From Myxococcales bacterium (lineage in GTDB: Bacteria > Myxococcota > Polyangia > Fen-1088): a stretch of DNA of 15,168 nucleotides. Below are positions 6,614 through 13,610 of this stretch, one piece after another. The notes beneath the pieces are model-generated. The model was not told the origin of the DNA and made no database searches. It worked only from the letters and a program-made list of their open reading frames with translations. Numbering within the stretch: position 1 is the first letter of the stretch; each line of letters opens with the position of its first letter. The position numbers were made by a program, and so were the translations under genes. The stretch lies in contig PMJE01000348.1 of the NCBI GenBank assembly GCA_003157315.1, positions 1-15,168 on the forward strand, read 5' to 3'.

Positions 6614-7723
6614 CTACTTGCGCCTTCTGCGCACCACAAACCAAGCCACGAACACGAGCAGGGGAACCGCAAGATACGCCAAGTAGTGCAGTCGCGAGGG
6701 CGCCGGCCGCAGGCTCCCCTTGCCCAGCCGGATCATGCCGCGGTCTTCGAGGATCTCGCGCTTTTCAGTATTGATTCTCAACTCGAAGTCGACCAGGTGC
6801 GCGCCTGCCACGGAAGTGGAGAAGAAGAGGGGATGGTCTCCCTCGCGTGCGTCGGATGTGCGAATGAAGGTCAGGGTGAAGTCGGCCAGTTGGCCGGGCT
6901 CCAGGCTGGGCAACTGCGCGGGCGCGACATCGACTCTACACGCCGGGCTGTTTCCGGAGAGGACGAAGTTGTCCATGGGCCGTGTCGAAGTGTTCATCAG
7001 CGTGACCCTGGCCTGACTGATGAGCCCGCGCAGTCGCGCCAGCATGGGGCCGTTAACCGAGAGACCGGCCTTCTCCGTTGTGTCCACTGCTGCGAGCTCC
7101 ATCGCTGTGCGTCCCTGGGGCGTGCGGATGCGGATATCCGCGCCGCGGTCGATCAGGGCTTTGGCCACGATGCTCTGTCGGGCGGTATGAAGGGGTGTCC
7201 TGCCCCGATCGTCGAGCAGGTTGACTTGTGCGCCGGCCGCGACGAGCACGGCGACCACCTTGTCATCGCCGGCTACGTGCAATGGGGTCATTCCGTACGC
7301 GTTGCGTGCATCGGTACGAGCCCCGCGGCGGGTGAGGAGGCCCGCCACCTCGGCGTGGCTCTTCATGGTTGCCCAGTGGAGCGGCGTCATGTCAAAACGC
7401 GCGCGGGCGTTTGGGTCAGCGCCTCGGTCAAGCAAAATGGACGCAATGTCTGTCTGCCCGTGCGCTGCTGCGAAGTGCAGAGGTGTCCAGTCAGAGGCAT
7501 CTTTTCCGTCGACCTGCGCGCCTCCTGCCAGGAGAGAGCGCACGGCATCAACATGCCCAGCAGCCGCAGCTTGCGTCAAGTCTGGCGATGTGACTACCGC
7601 GCTGTCCGTCGTGGCCGCGCGGCCTGGTGTCGCTGCATGTAGGAGAGAAAATGTGGCCAGACCAATAAATGAGCCGGCTTTCGCGCATCGTCGCACTACA
7701 ATACTGTCAAGTGTAGCTGACAT
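6614..7723 (-). CDS. Exported ankyrin-repeat protein with C-terminal membrane anchor
   Basis: ATG at 7721-7723 is chosen because AGGA lies about 6 nt upstream on the minus strand and the protein then begins with a signal sequence. In-frame ATGs at 7741 and 7771 would only lengthen the N-terminus. The protein is 369 aa. Residues about 1-36 are an export signal ending GRA. Residues about 47-215 are about five ankyrin repeats with clear TPLH cores (80-83, 113-116, 146-149, 176-179) and a degenerate last copy (TAMEL). Residues about 235-320 look like a beta-sandwich domain, including LEPGQLADFTLTF at 274-286. Residues 345-364 are a membrane helix followed by RRRRK. The repeats should therefore face the periplasm or outside, where they would bind a protein partner. 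The gene is convergent with the propeller gene (48-bp gap) and divergent from the surface protein at 7795 (71-bp gap). The function is unknown beyond protein binding. Confidence 0.85.
   Translation of the reverse strand: MSATLDSIVVRRCAKAGSFIGLATFSLLHAATPGRAATTDSAVVTSPDLTQAAAAGHVDAVRSLLAGGAQVDGKDASDWTPLHFAAAHGQTDIASILLDRGADPNARARFDMTPLHWATMKSHAEVAGLLTRRGARTDARNAYGMTPLHVAGDDKVVAVLVAAGAQVNLLDDRGRTPLHTARQSIVAKALIDRGADIRIRTPQGRTAMELAAVDTTEKAGLSVNGPMLARLRGLISQARVTLMNTSTRPMDNFVLSGNSPACRVDVAPAQLPSLEPGQLADFTLTFIRTSDAREGDHPLFFSTSVAGAHLVDFELRINTEKREILEDRGMIRLGKGSLRPAPSRLHYLAYLAVPLLVFVAWFVVRRRRK
7690..7721. promoter_or_regulatory. Dyad in the divergent region of the ankyrin and surface-protein genes
   Basis: CTACA (7696-7700) and TGTAG (7712-7716) form an inverted repeat with an 11-nt spacer, flanked by GTC (7690-7692) and GAC (7719-7721), which almost extend it. 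It overlaps the start of the ankyrin gene. The plus strand also contains TACAAT at 7697-7702, a fair -10 element for the gene starting at 7795, but no good -35 is seen. It could be an operator controlling both genes, or chance. Confidence 0.25.
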
Positions 7724-7794
7724 CGACCGTCCTAGCGACATGTAGTTTGAGCAAGACGACCGGAAAGCCACCCACTTTTGATGGAGTCATCAGC

Positions 7795-9720
7795 ATGAGT
7801 ATGCGCGCGAAGTTCCTGCTAGGGATGTTCTTGACCATTTCCCTGCTGCCTCTGGAGGCCCGTGCCCACTTCTGCGATGATCTCTGGGCGGGGAGTTACG
7901 ACCTCGTGGTTCGGCCCGAGACAGACACCGTCACGCTGCCGGCGTCGGGCGTGCTGGGCTCTGGCACGGCCACGATGAACATTACGGTCCAGAACAACAC
8001 GGGCTTTGCGCTGATCAATTTTGCGCTGACGGCCAAGATCGGCACCACCGCGATTACCGCGACCCGCCAGGCAGGGAAGATAGCGGGGACCACCCTGCAT
8101 CCTGGCGAGAGGGCGCAGTACGCCCTGGCGGTTACCGGAACCGCGGGCGGGTCTGTCAAGATCCAGGACATCAGCTTCTTCGTCAAGTTCGGTAATTCGA
8201 GCGAGACCCAATGCTACCCGACCAAGGGGGCACAGCCGGTGATGGTGAAGACGAAAGCTGGGACGCTCTATCCTACGGGTACCCCGGCGGGTCTCGCCAC
8301 TGCTGTCGACCCCGGATCAGTCAACGGCCCAGGAACTTGCACGGGTGAAATGGACCAATCACGGGCCATGCAGTACGGCCCCCAGGCCGACTACATCAAC
8401 ATCGACACCGGCCTGAACAGTTTGATGACGTACTACTGCGCGGGCCGGGGTTCTTGGGACTCGGGCAGCGATGCGATCATTGCAGGGGCTTGCACCGGCA
8501 CAGCCATCGACTGTACCAAGGCGACTCGCTCATTGAGCGCAGGCGCGGGGACAAAGTATGACTACGCCCACCTCTGGGGTGCCCTGGAACTGGCTGTGCG
8601 GAAGAGCGCCCTGGGAGCCACCCGCCTCGCCACTTTGCGGCTGGGGCTGCAGTGTGGGGCCGGCGACGCGAACACCGGTTTCGCAGGCTTTGCCATGATG
8701 ATGCTCGGATACCTGGGCGACGATGCTACGGCGCATACCTTCCTTGTGGGGAAGGCCGGCGGGACAGGTGACTTGGCCACGATCGCCAAGGCGGCGCTGC
8801 TGCTGATGGGCGAGGCAGCCGACAAGACGACATACGAAGCCGCTGTCACGGCTGGGCTCACCGGCGACACTTTCGTATCTACGGCGTGCGCGGCTGCGCT
8901 GGGCATCGTGGAGAACGACGACGCGCACGTGACTTCGGTCATAGTGTCCGCGGCAAAGTGGAACGAGCCCGACAGCAGCAGTGAAAATGGCCAGGGATTC
9001 TACGCAGCACACTTGCTGGCACTCGTGGCCTGGGATCGCCGTGGCTGGGCGGCAAGTGCAGGAGACACAGGGACTGTGAGCTTCTACGAGAGCGGGACCT
9101 CGACCGGCGGTACCCCCGGGACAGGTGGAAGTGTCGGCAGTGGTGGAAGTACGGGCGCTGGCGGGGCCGCGGGCACCGGCGGTATCGTCGCTACGGGCGG
9201 AAAGGCTACTACTGCCAGCGGCGGGAGCGCCGGAACGGCCACGAGCGGGACCACAAGCGCGGGCGGTATCATAGCGACGGGCGGAAAGACTGTGACTGCC
9301 GCCAGCGGCGGGAGCGCCGGGACGGCCACGGGCGGGACCGCGAGCGCGGGCGGTATCATAGCCACGGGTGGAAAGAGTGGGACTGCCAGCGGTGGCAGAA
9401 CGGGAACGCCCAGCGGTGGGAGTATCACCACGGGCGGCAGCACTGGAACACTCACTGGCGGAACTACTGGCTCTGGGACGGGCGGAAGCACGAGTAGCGG
9501 CACTGGCGGCAGTGCGAGCGGGGGCAAAGAGGCTGGCACTGGCGGGGGCACCGGCGCAGGCGCGGGTGGCCAGAACGGAAGTGGTGGGTCGTCAGGTAGC
9601 GTATCCGCCAACAGCGGATCCGCTGGCGGATGTGGTTACGCTGGCCGCGCGCCCATTTCGCTGGGCTTCCTCCTGGCGGGCGTTGGACTAGTTCTCGCTC
9701 TGCGCCGTCGCCGCCGCTAG
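7795..9720 (+). CDS. Secreted surface protein with Gly/Thr-rich stalk and MYXO-CTERM-like sorting tail
   Basis: ATG 7795 follows GGAG (7783-7786) at 8-nt spacing. A TTG at 7747 is in frame but less likely. The protein is 641 aa. Residues 1-24 are a signal peptide ending ARA. Residues about 25-150 look like a beta-rich, Ig-like domain. Residues about 175-430 are a mostly helical, Cys-containing domain that I do not recognise, with Cys at 182, 215, 233, 240, 287 and 365. Residues about 432-612 are low-complexity Gly/Ser/Thr with an internal repeat of 28-29 residues, probably an extended stalk. The end is GGCGYAGR (611-618), a hydrophobic helix, then RRRRR. This is the layout of MYXO-CTERM tails, which are processed by a membrane protease at the Gly-Cys and moved to the cell surface in Myxococcota. 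A 10-bp hairpin follows the stop. The role (adhesin, matrix or sensor) is unknown. Confidence 0.85.
   Translation: MSMRAKFLLGMFLTISLLPLEARAHFCDDLWAGSYDLVVRPETDTVTLPASGVLGSGTATMNITVQNNTGFALINFALTAKIGTTAITATRQAGKIAGTTLHPGERAQYALAVTGTAGGSVKIQDISFFVKFGNSSETQCYPTKGAQPVMVKTKAGTLYPTGTPAGLATAVDPGSVNGPGTCTGEMDQSRAMQYGPQADYINIDTGLNSLMTYYCAGRGSWDSGSDAIIAGACTGTAIDCTKATRSLSAGAGTKYDYAHLWGALELAVRKSALGATRLATLRLGLQCGAGDANTGFAGFAMMMLGYLGDDATAHTFLVGKAGGTGDLATIAKAALLLMGEAADKTTYEAAVTAGLTGDTFVSTACAAALGIVENDDAHVTSVIVSAAKWNEPDSSSENGQGFYAAHLLALVAWDRRGWAASAGDTGTVSFYESGTSTGGTPGTGGSVGSGGSTGAGGAAGTGGIVATGGKATTASGGSAGTATSGTTSAGGIIATGGKTVTAASGGSAGTATGGTASAGGIIATGGKSGTASGGRTGTPSGGSITTGGSTGTLTGGTTGSGTGGSTSSGTGGSASGGKEAGTGGGTGAGAGGQNGSGGSSGSVSANSGSAGGCGYAGRAPISLGFLLAGVGLVLALRRRRR
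9181..9435 (+). repeat. Tandem 84/87-bp coding repeat, three units
   Basis: Three head-to-tail units begin with GGTATC at 9181, 9265 and 9352, so the periods are 84 and 87 bp (28 and 29 codons). At protein level each starts GGI[VI]ATGGK. The first two units continue with a nearly identical ASGGSAGTAT block, while the third has diverged. The near identity of units 1 and 2 at DNA level points to recent duplication or slippage. The repeat lies in the stalk of the surface protein, so copy number may vary between strains. Confidence 0.8.
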
Positions 9721-9744
9721 GTCAGATGGACTGTCGCAGTTCAC

Positions 9745-9773
9745 CCGCCGCCTGGACGATGGACAGGCGGCGG
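9745..9773 (+). terminator. Strong GC-rich hairpin after the surface-protein gene
   Basis: CCGCCGCCTG (9745-9754) pairs perfectly with CAGGCGGCGG (9764-9773) around a 9-nt loop, beginning 24 bases after the stop at 9720. There is no T-run after it, so it is not a classical intrinsic terminator. In high-GC bacteria such stems often end transcription or protect the 3' end. A second small hairpin, CCCCA (9782-9786) with TGGGG (9793-9797), follows at once. Confidence 0.6.
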
Positions 9774-9863
9774 AAGCCAGTCCCCAAGTATCTGGGGCCG
9801 CTGCGGGATCACCGCTTGACTTGTGGCCTGACTGCGCGGCATACCTTCGCCCTCGACAACACT

Positions 9864-9937
9864 GCGCCCGTAGCTCAACTGGATAGAGCATCGGCCTACG
9901 AAGCCGGGGGTCGCCTGTTCGAATCAGGCCGGGCGCG
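9864..9937 (+). tRNA. tRNA-Arg (anticodon ACG)
   Basis: The full cloverleaf can be drawn. The acceptor GCGCCCG (9864-9870) pairs perfectly with CGGGCGC (9930-9936). The D stem is GCTC/GAGC (9873-9876, 9886-9889), and the anticodon stem is TCGGC/GCCGG. The loop CTACGAA (9896-9902) contains ACG at 9898-9900. The variable loop is 5 nt. The T stem is GCCTG/CAGGC with loop TTCGAAT. The discriminator is G9937. A20 in the D loop and C35 are arginine identity elements. A34 would be edited to inosine by TadA so that it reads CGU, CGC and CGA. The 3' CCA is not encoded and must be added. TTGACT at 9816-9821 is a possible -35 element, but the -10 is poor. The gene converges on the phosphoesterase gene, whose stop is at 9956. 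Confidence 0.95.
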
Positions 9938-9955
9938 CAGCGCTTGATATGGGAA

Positions 9956-11200
9956 CTACGGTTGGCCTGGAACCAGCGTGATCCTGGTGATCTCAGCGCG
10001 TGTCCCCAGGCGCATGGGCGGTCCCCAGTATCCAGTTCCCGGGCTGACGTAGATCTGCGTCCCGCCCACGTGATGGAGCCCTTCCACAAAAGGCTGCTGC
10101 AAGCGGACCAGGTAGGTGAACGGCCAGATCTGCCCGCCGTGGTTGTGGCCGGACAGCACTAGCCCGACTCCGGCCTGCGCGGCTTTGTGGATGGCTCGCG
10201 GTTGGTGTGAAAGCAGGATCACCGGGCGAGCCGGATCATGTCCAGCCAGGGCGCGGGCAATGTCCGGCCCGCCGTCTGGCTCGATGCTGCGGCCGTTCCA
10301 GTCCTCGATGCCAGCAAGTTCCCAGCCTCCGCCCTTTTCGGCGTCGATGACGACATGCTCGTTTCTCAGCATGCGGATGCCCAAACGCCGAAACTCGGGC
10401 AGCCACTCGCGCAGCCCCGAGTAGTATTCATGGTTGCCCGTGACCCCGAAGACGCCCAGGCGTGCCCGCAGACCAGCCAGGGGGAGCGTATCTTCGCGGT
10501 CCGACCCGGATCGGCCATCGACCAAGTCTCCTGTGATAACGATGAGGTCTGGGGCAAGGGCATTGGTGCGGCGGACGATGTCGTCGGCGAAGCTGCGACG
10601 CTTGGTCGCTCCGATGTGCAGGTCAGTCAGTTGGACGATTGTGGTTCCCGACAGGGCCGGTGGGAGCCCGGGGAGCGCAATGCGAAGCTCCTTCACCACT
10701 GGGTCGCGCAACCCTTGGAAGACCGAATAGGCCCCTGCCACAGCGGTGACCGCAACCACGGTGATCGCCACCACGCGGGCCAGCAGGAGTCGTGGGGCTG
10801 GACCAAGTTGCGGAATGGCGGGCACGGCCCTGCCGAGGACGAAGAACAGCCTGAACACCTCGGTCGCCAGCAGGGATGCGAAGAGGAGCAGCATCAAGCC
10901 TATCCAGATGTACCCAGGCCATGAGGCAAGGGCGGCCCACGGGCGCGGCATCAGTCGAGGCGCCACGAGTGACACCGGCACCGAGCAGGCGAGAGCAATG
11001 CAAGCCACGGTTGCCCATGTTCGGTAGGGCGCGGGCATTTGTGTTTCGCGCACCAGCCGCACCCAGAAATAGGAATGAACGCCGGCCAGGATGGCGAGCG
11101 CGAAAAGAAAGAAGGTGATGAACCGGTAGAGCAGAGGCGGGCCCTCCCAACCTAGTGTCTCAGTGCAGCATTGGAGAAGCAGGCGACCGGAACCGTCCAC
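9956..11200 (-). CDS. Membrane-anchored calcineurin-like metallophosphoesterase (YkuE/YaeI type)
   Basis: This is a two-metal phosphoesterase fused to an N-terminal membrane domain, 414 aa from GTG 11200. The start is uncertain: no Shine-Dalgarno sequence precedes that GTG, whereas GGGAGG lies 8 nt before an in-frame CTG at 11134, which would give 392 aa beginning LLYRF. Membrane segments lie near residues 27-50, 64-82, 96-121 and 140-160. The catalytic domain, about 168-412, has the full motif set. These are TDLH (192-195, Asp193 and His195), GDLVD (224-228), GNHE (255-258), SHQP (331-334) and GHNHGGQ (351-357). The layout matches the YkuE/YaeI branch, some members of which act on lipid substrates such as UDP-diacylglucosamine or phospholipids. 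The substrate here is unknown. The gene is divergent from the Crp/Fnr regulator across about 260 bp, and convergent with tRNA-Arg. Confidence 0.88.
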   Translation of the reverse strand: MDGSGRLLLQCCTETLGWEGPPLLYRFITFFLFALAILAGVHSYFWVRLVRETQMPAPYRTWATVACIALACSVPVSLVAPRLMPRPWAALASWPGYIWIGLMLLLFASLLATEVFRLFFVLGRAVPAIPQLGPAPRLLLARVVAITVVAVTAVAGAYSVFQGLRDPVVKELRIALPGLPPALSGTTIVQLTDLHIGATKRRSFADDIVRRTNALAPDLIVITGDLVDGRSGSDREDTLPLAGLRARLGVFGVTGNHEYYSGLREWLPEFRRLGIRMLRNEHVVIDAEKGGGWELAGIEDWNGRSIEPDGGPDIARALAGHDPARPVILLSHQPRAIHKAAQAGVGLVLSGHNHGGQIWPFTYLVRLQQPFVEGLHHVGGTQIYVSPGTGYWGPPMRLGTRAEITRITLVPGQP

Positions 11201-11219
11201 GCAGTCGTGCAGGGGTGGG

Positions 11220-11244
11220 CTGCTCGTGAGAATCGACCGAGCAG
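11220..11244. promoter_or_regulatory. Perfect 7-bp dyad upstream of the phosphoesterase gene
   Basis: CTGCTCG (11220-11226) and CGAGCAG (11238-11244) form a perfect inverted repeat with an 11-nt spacer. It is in the divergent gap of about 260 bp (11201-11461), 20 bp from the phosphoesterase start. It does not match the TGTGA-N6-TCACA Crp site or the TTGAT-N4-ATCAA Fnr site. It could be an operator for the neighbouring regulator or a hairpin in the leader. Nothing else clear was found in this gap: no good -35/-10 pair and no small gene. Confidence 0.3.
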
Positions 11245-11461
11245 TTCAAGGTCACCGTCATGTGGAGGGTTCTACTTAGCACGTGAGGCGCTTACTCCGC
11301 TGAGGATATGAGACTACGAACACGACACGACTGTGGCACCAATGTCGCGGTCGCGATGGATCTTCGTGCACCCTCACCGGAAGAACGTTGAGAAATCGCG
11401 GACAACCGGCTGCTTCAGGCCCACGCGAGTTGGTACGCGTGGTGCATTGTTCGGAGGTCGC

Positions 11462-12205
11462 ATGAACCCGGCCGTCTCTCTCCTGGTGACAGATACTTCG
11501 ACTCGCGAGGTGAGCGTCTGTCCAGCCTTGGGTGTTCTTCGCAGTTCGCGCTGGTTTTGTGGGTTCTCGGCCTCTGCGCTTGCTCAGCTCGCGGCAAGCG
11601 CGTCTATCAATTCCTTTTCCCCAGGCCAGCAAGTTGCGCTGGAAGGTCGCTGGCTTGGGGCTGTGACATTGGTTGTGCGAGGTTGCATCTGTGCCGTGCG
11701 CAGGACTGACGGTCCACGCGAGTTGACTCTGGAGACGTTCCGGGCTGGCGACCTTCTCATTGATGCGCTGGTCAATCCTGACAACGATCTGGCCAACGAT
11801 AGCTTGGTCGCTGCCGAAACTAGCGTGTTGCTTCTGTTGCCAAGGGAGGATTTCTTGGCTGTGATCCGCACCTCTCCGGAGGTTGCTTTGACCGTTGCGC
11901 GTGATTTTCAGCGGCGCTTGAGCAAGGTCAAGGCGCTCGCTTGGGGACTTGCGACAACTGACGTGGAGGGCCGGCTCTATCGCTTGCTTCTCACTCTGGC
12001 CCGCGACGAGGGCGAGGTTGGCGCAGAGGGAACTACTATCGCGCATTTCCCCACGCAGCGGGACTTGGCTGGCCGAATCGGCGCGTGTCGCGAAACCGTT
12101 TCTCGCATTGTGGCCGACTTGGCCCGGCAGGGGCTTCTCACGTTGCGTGGGCGGCGCCTGACCCTCATGCCGGGTTTTTTCGCCTTGGCGCGGGTCGCTG
12201 GATAG
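11462..12205 (+). CDS. Crp/Fnr-family transcriptional regulator
   Basis: ATG 11462 follows GGAGG (11453-11457). The open frame extends upstream to 11333, but that part lacks a ribosome site and any family similarity. The protein is 247 aa. Residues about 33-140 are a cyclic-nucleotide-binding-like beta-barrel: FSPGQQVALEGRW (52-64), VVRGCICAV (71-79) and FRAGDLL (93-99). The dimer helix is about 138-165. The winged helix at about 197-233 has the typical PTQRDLAGRIGACRETVSRI recognition region, with RETVSR as the DNA-reading helix. Cysteines at 20, 33, 75 and 77 are not spaced like the Fnr iron-sulfur site. The cAMP-binding RxS motif is not evident, so the ligand is unknown. It may control the divergent phosphoesterase gene, or be global. 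Third-position GC appears lower than in the importer genes. Confidence 0.88.
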   Translation: MNPAVSLLVTDTSTREVSVCPALGVLRSSRWFCGFSASALAQLAASASINSFSPGQQVALEGRWLGAVTLVVRGCICAVRRTDGPRELTLETFRAGDLLIDALVNPDNDLANDSLVAAETSVLLLLPREDFLAVIRTSPEVALTVARDFQRRLSKVKALAWGLATTDVEGRLYRLLLTLARDEGEVGAEGTTIAHFPTQRDLAGRIGACRETVSRIVADLARQGLLTLRGRRLTLMPGFFALARVAG

Positions 12206-12287
12206 CCAGGCCACACATCAGGGCTTGCGGTCATTTCTCGCGCGGCTAGCCTCGGGTGGTCGAAAACTGTTGAAGCTCCGCCCGGAA

Positions 12288-12316
12288 TTGACGCTATACC
12301 CACCGGGTGTGACAAT
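12288..12316 (+). promoter_or_regulatory. Sigma-70-like promoter for alanine racemase
   Basis: TTGACG (12288-12293) and GACAAT (12311-12316) are separated by exactly 17 bp, and TGT immediately before the second hexamer gives an extended -10 (TGn). The -35 matches consensus at 5 of 6 positions and the -10 at 4 of 6. Transcription would begin near 12323. This argues against alr starts at 12225 or 12309 and favours GTG 12396. No experiment supports it. Confidence 0.5.
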
Positions 12317-12357
12317 CCGTCGAGCCTTGAACCCACCGCCGACTGGAGCATCCCCCG

Positions 12358-12374
12358 GGCTGGCTTCGCCAGCC
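12358..12374 (+). other. Hairpin in the alr leader
   Basis: GGCTGGC (12358-12364) pairs perfectly with GCCAGCC (12368-12374) around TTC. It lies between the predicted promoter and GTG 12396, in the inferred 5' leader of about 73 nt. It could affect translation or attenuation. It is short and has no T-run. Confidence 0.3.
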
Positions 12375-12395
12375 GCGGACTCGTCTGTCCTGCGC

Positions 12396-13610
12396 GTGCA
12401 TGAGGACACTGGGCCTGCGGTTCGGCAGGCGGACCTTCGCACATCAATCCGGCCCACCGTGGCGGAGATCGATTTGGGTGCCCTTTGTCGCAATCTCGCG
12501 CGCATGCGCGCCATCGTGGGTCCGAAGGTGGCCATCTACGGCGTGGTCAAGGCGGACGCCTATGGACATGGTGCTGTGGCAGTGGCCGGTGCGCTTGCAC
12601 CGTTGGTCGATGCGCTTGCGGTTTCCTTGGTTGAAGAGGGTCTTGAGCTGCGCGGCGCCGGCATCACCTGTCCGATCTTGGTGCTGGGTGCCTACTACGG
12701 CAGCACTCAGTCCGAGGTGCTGGAAGAAGGCCTCACGCCGGTCATCTACGACATCGGTGAGTTGCAGCGGTTCGGCAGCGCGCCTCGGCGGCGAAGGCCG
12801 AAGCGCCGCGAGCTCTTGCCGGGAAGCGGGCTGCAACCGCGCTGGCCTGTGCACGTGAAGATCGACACGGGTATGAACCGACTGGGCATCCAGCCGCAGG
12901 CGCTGCCTGGGTTCCTTGAGCTTGTGGCGCGCTACCCGCACCTAGAACTGACCGGGGTGTGCACGCACTTCGCATCGGCGGACTTGCAACGTGCCAGTGC
13001 CACGCGCGAGCAGATTGCTCGTTTCCAAAGCTGCCTTCGGGATGCGGCTGCTCGCGGGATGATTCCCGAGGTCGTGCACGCGGCCAACAGCGCTGCGGCG
13101 GTGCGCTTTCCCGAGGCGCGCTACCGCGCTATCCGGCCCGGGCTTGCACTTTACGGGGCCATGCCCTCCGCGGTGGTGGCTCGTCCCGAGCTGGAGCCTG
13201 TGCTTGCTCTGCGCACCAAGATCATGGCGTTGCACGAAGTGGCGGCCGGGCAGGGCGTGAGCTACGGCGGGCTATGGCGTCCGGCGCGCAAGGCGCGCGT
13301 GGCCACCCTGCCCATTGGCTACGCCGATGGCTATCCCAGGCACATTCGCGGTGCCCAGGTTCTCATCCGGGGCCTCCGCGCGCCCGTGGTCGGCGCCGTG
13401 TGCATGGACATGATGATGGTCGACGTGAGCCGTGTGCCGGGCGCGTCGGTGGGCGATCCTGTCACTCTCATCGGGTGCGATGCCGGGGCGGCCATCACGG
13501 TCGACCAGGTCGCCGGTTGGGCCGACACCGCCAGCTACGAGATCTTCTGTGGAATTTCCAAGCGGGTTCCGCGCATCTACCGGACCTCCGAAGCGGAAGC
13601 CCGGCCATGA
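12396..13610 (+). CDS. alr: Alanine racemase (PLP-dependent)
   Basis: The enzyme interconverts L- and D-alanine in the cytoplasm, supplying D-Ala for peptidoglycan. It is 404 aa from GTG 12396. No candidate start has a good Shine-Dalgarno sequence. The frame is open back to TTG 12225 (461 aa), with another GTG at 12309, but the extra part has low third-position GC and contains a promoter-like sequence, so I take it as mostly untranslated. Key elements are RPTVAEIDL (19-27) and VVKADAYGHG (50-59), with Lys52 holding the cofactor. Others are KIDTGMNRLG (155-164), HAANSAA (228-234), RPGLALYG (247-254), GVSYGG (287-292), with Tyr290 the second catalytic base, IGYADGYPR (307-315) and CMDMMMVDV (336-344). 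An Arg/Lys-rich stretch at 129-139 before KIDTG is unusual. It begins 190 bp after the regulator gene, and its stop overlaps mlaE as ATGA. Confidence 0.92.
   Translation: MHEDTGPAVRQADLRTSIRPTVAEIDLGALCRNLARMRAIVGPKVAIYGVVKADAYGHGAVAVAGALAPLVDALAVSLVEEGLELRGAGITCPILVLGAYYGSTQSEVLEEGLTPVIYDIGELQRFGSAPRRRRPKRRELLPGSGLQPRWPVHVKIDTGMNRLGIQPQALPGFLELVARYPHLELTGVCTHFASADLQRASATREQIARFQSCLRDAAARGMIPEVVHAANSAAAVRFPEARYRAIRPGLALYGAMPSAVVARPELEPVLALRTKIMALHEVAAGQGVSYGGLWRPARKARVATLPIGYADGYPRHIRGAQVLIRGLRAPVVGAVCMDMMMVDVSRVPGASVGDPVTLIGCDAGAAITVDQVAGWADTASYEIFCGISKRVPRIYRTSEAEARP

Noticed and set aside
6686..7642. Plus-strand open frame (318 codons) opposite the ankyrin gene
   Set aside because: The opposite strand has clear ankyrin repeats and a signal peptide. 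This frame has no recognisable motif.
9181..9435. CRISPR array
   Set aside because: The repeats are in frame, 84-87 bp long, directly adjacent without unique spacers, and code for a Gly-rich stalk.
9084..9611. Minus-strand Pro-rich open frame opposite the Gly-rich stalk
   Set aside because: Pro/Val/Leu richness is the direct result of reading Gly/Thr/Ser codons in reverse, and no ribosome site or domain supports it.
9864..9937. tRNA-Arg as an integration site for a mobile element
   Set aside because: No integrase gene and no direct repeat of the tRNA 3' end was seen in the window.
11276..12214. Minus-strand open frame (312 codons) opposite the Crp/Fnr gene
   Set aside because: The regulator has intact domain motifs and a good ribosome site. 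The antisense product has no domain and biased composition.
12959..13606. Upstream extension of the mlaE frame over alr
   Set aside because: It overlaps the conserved core of alanine racemase. The ATG at 13607, in an ATGA overlap, is the natural mlaE start.
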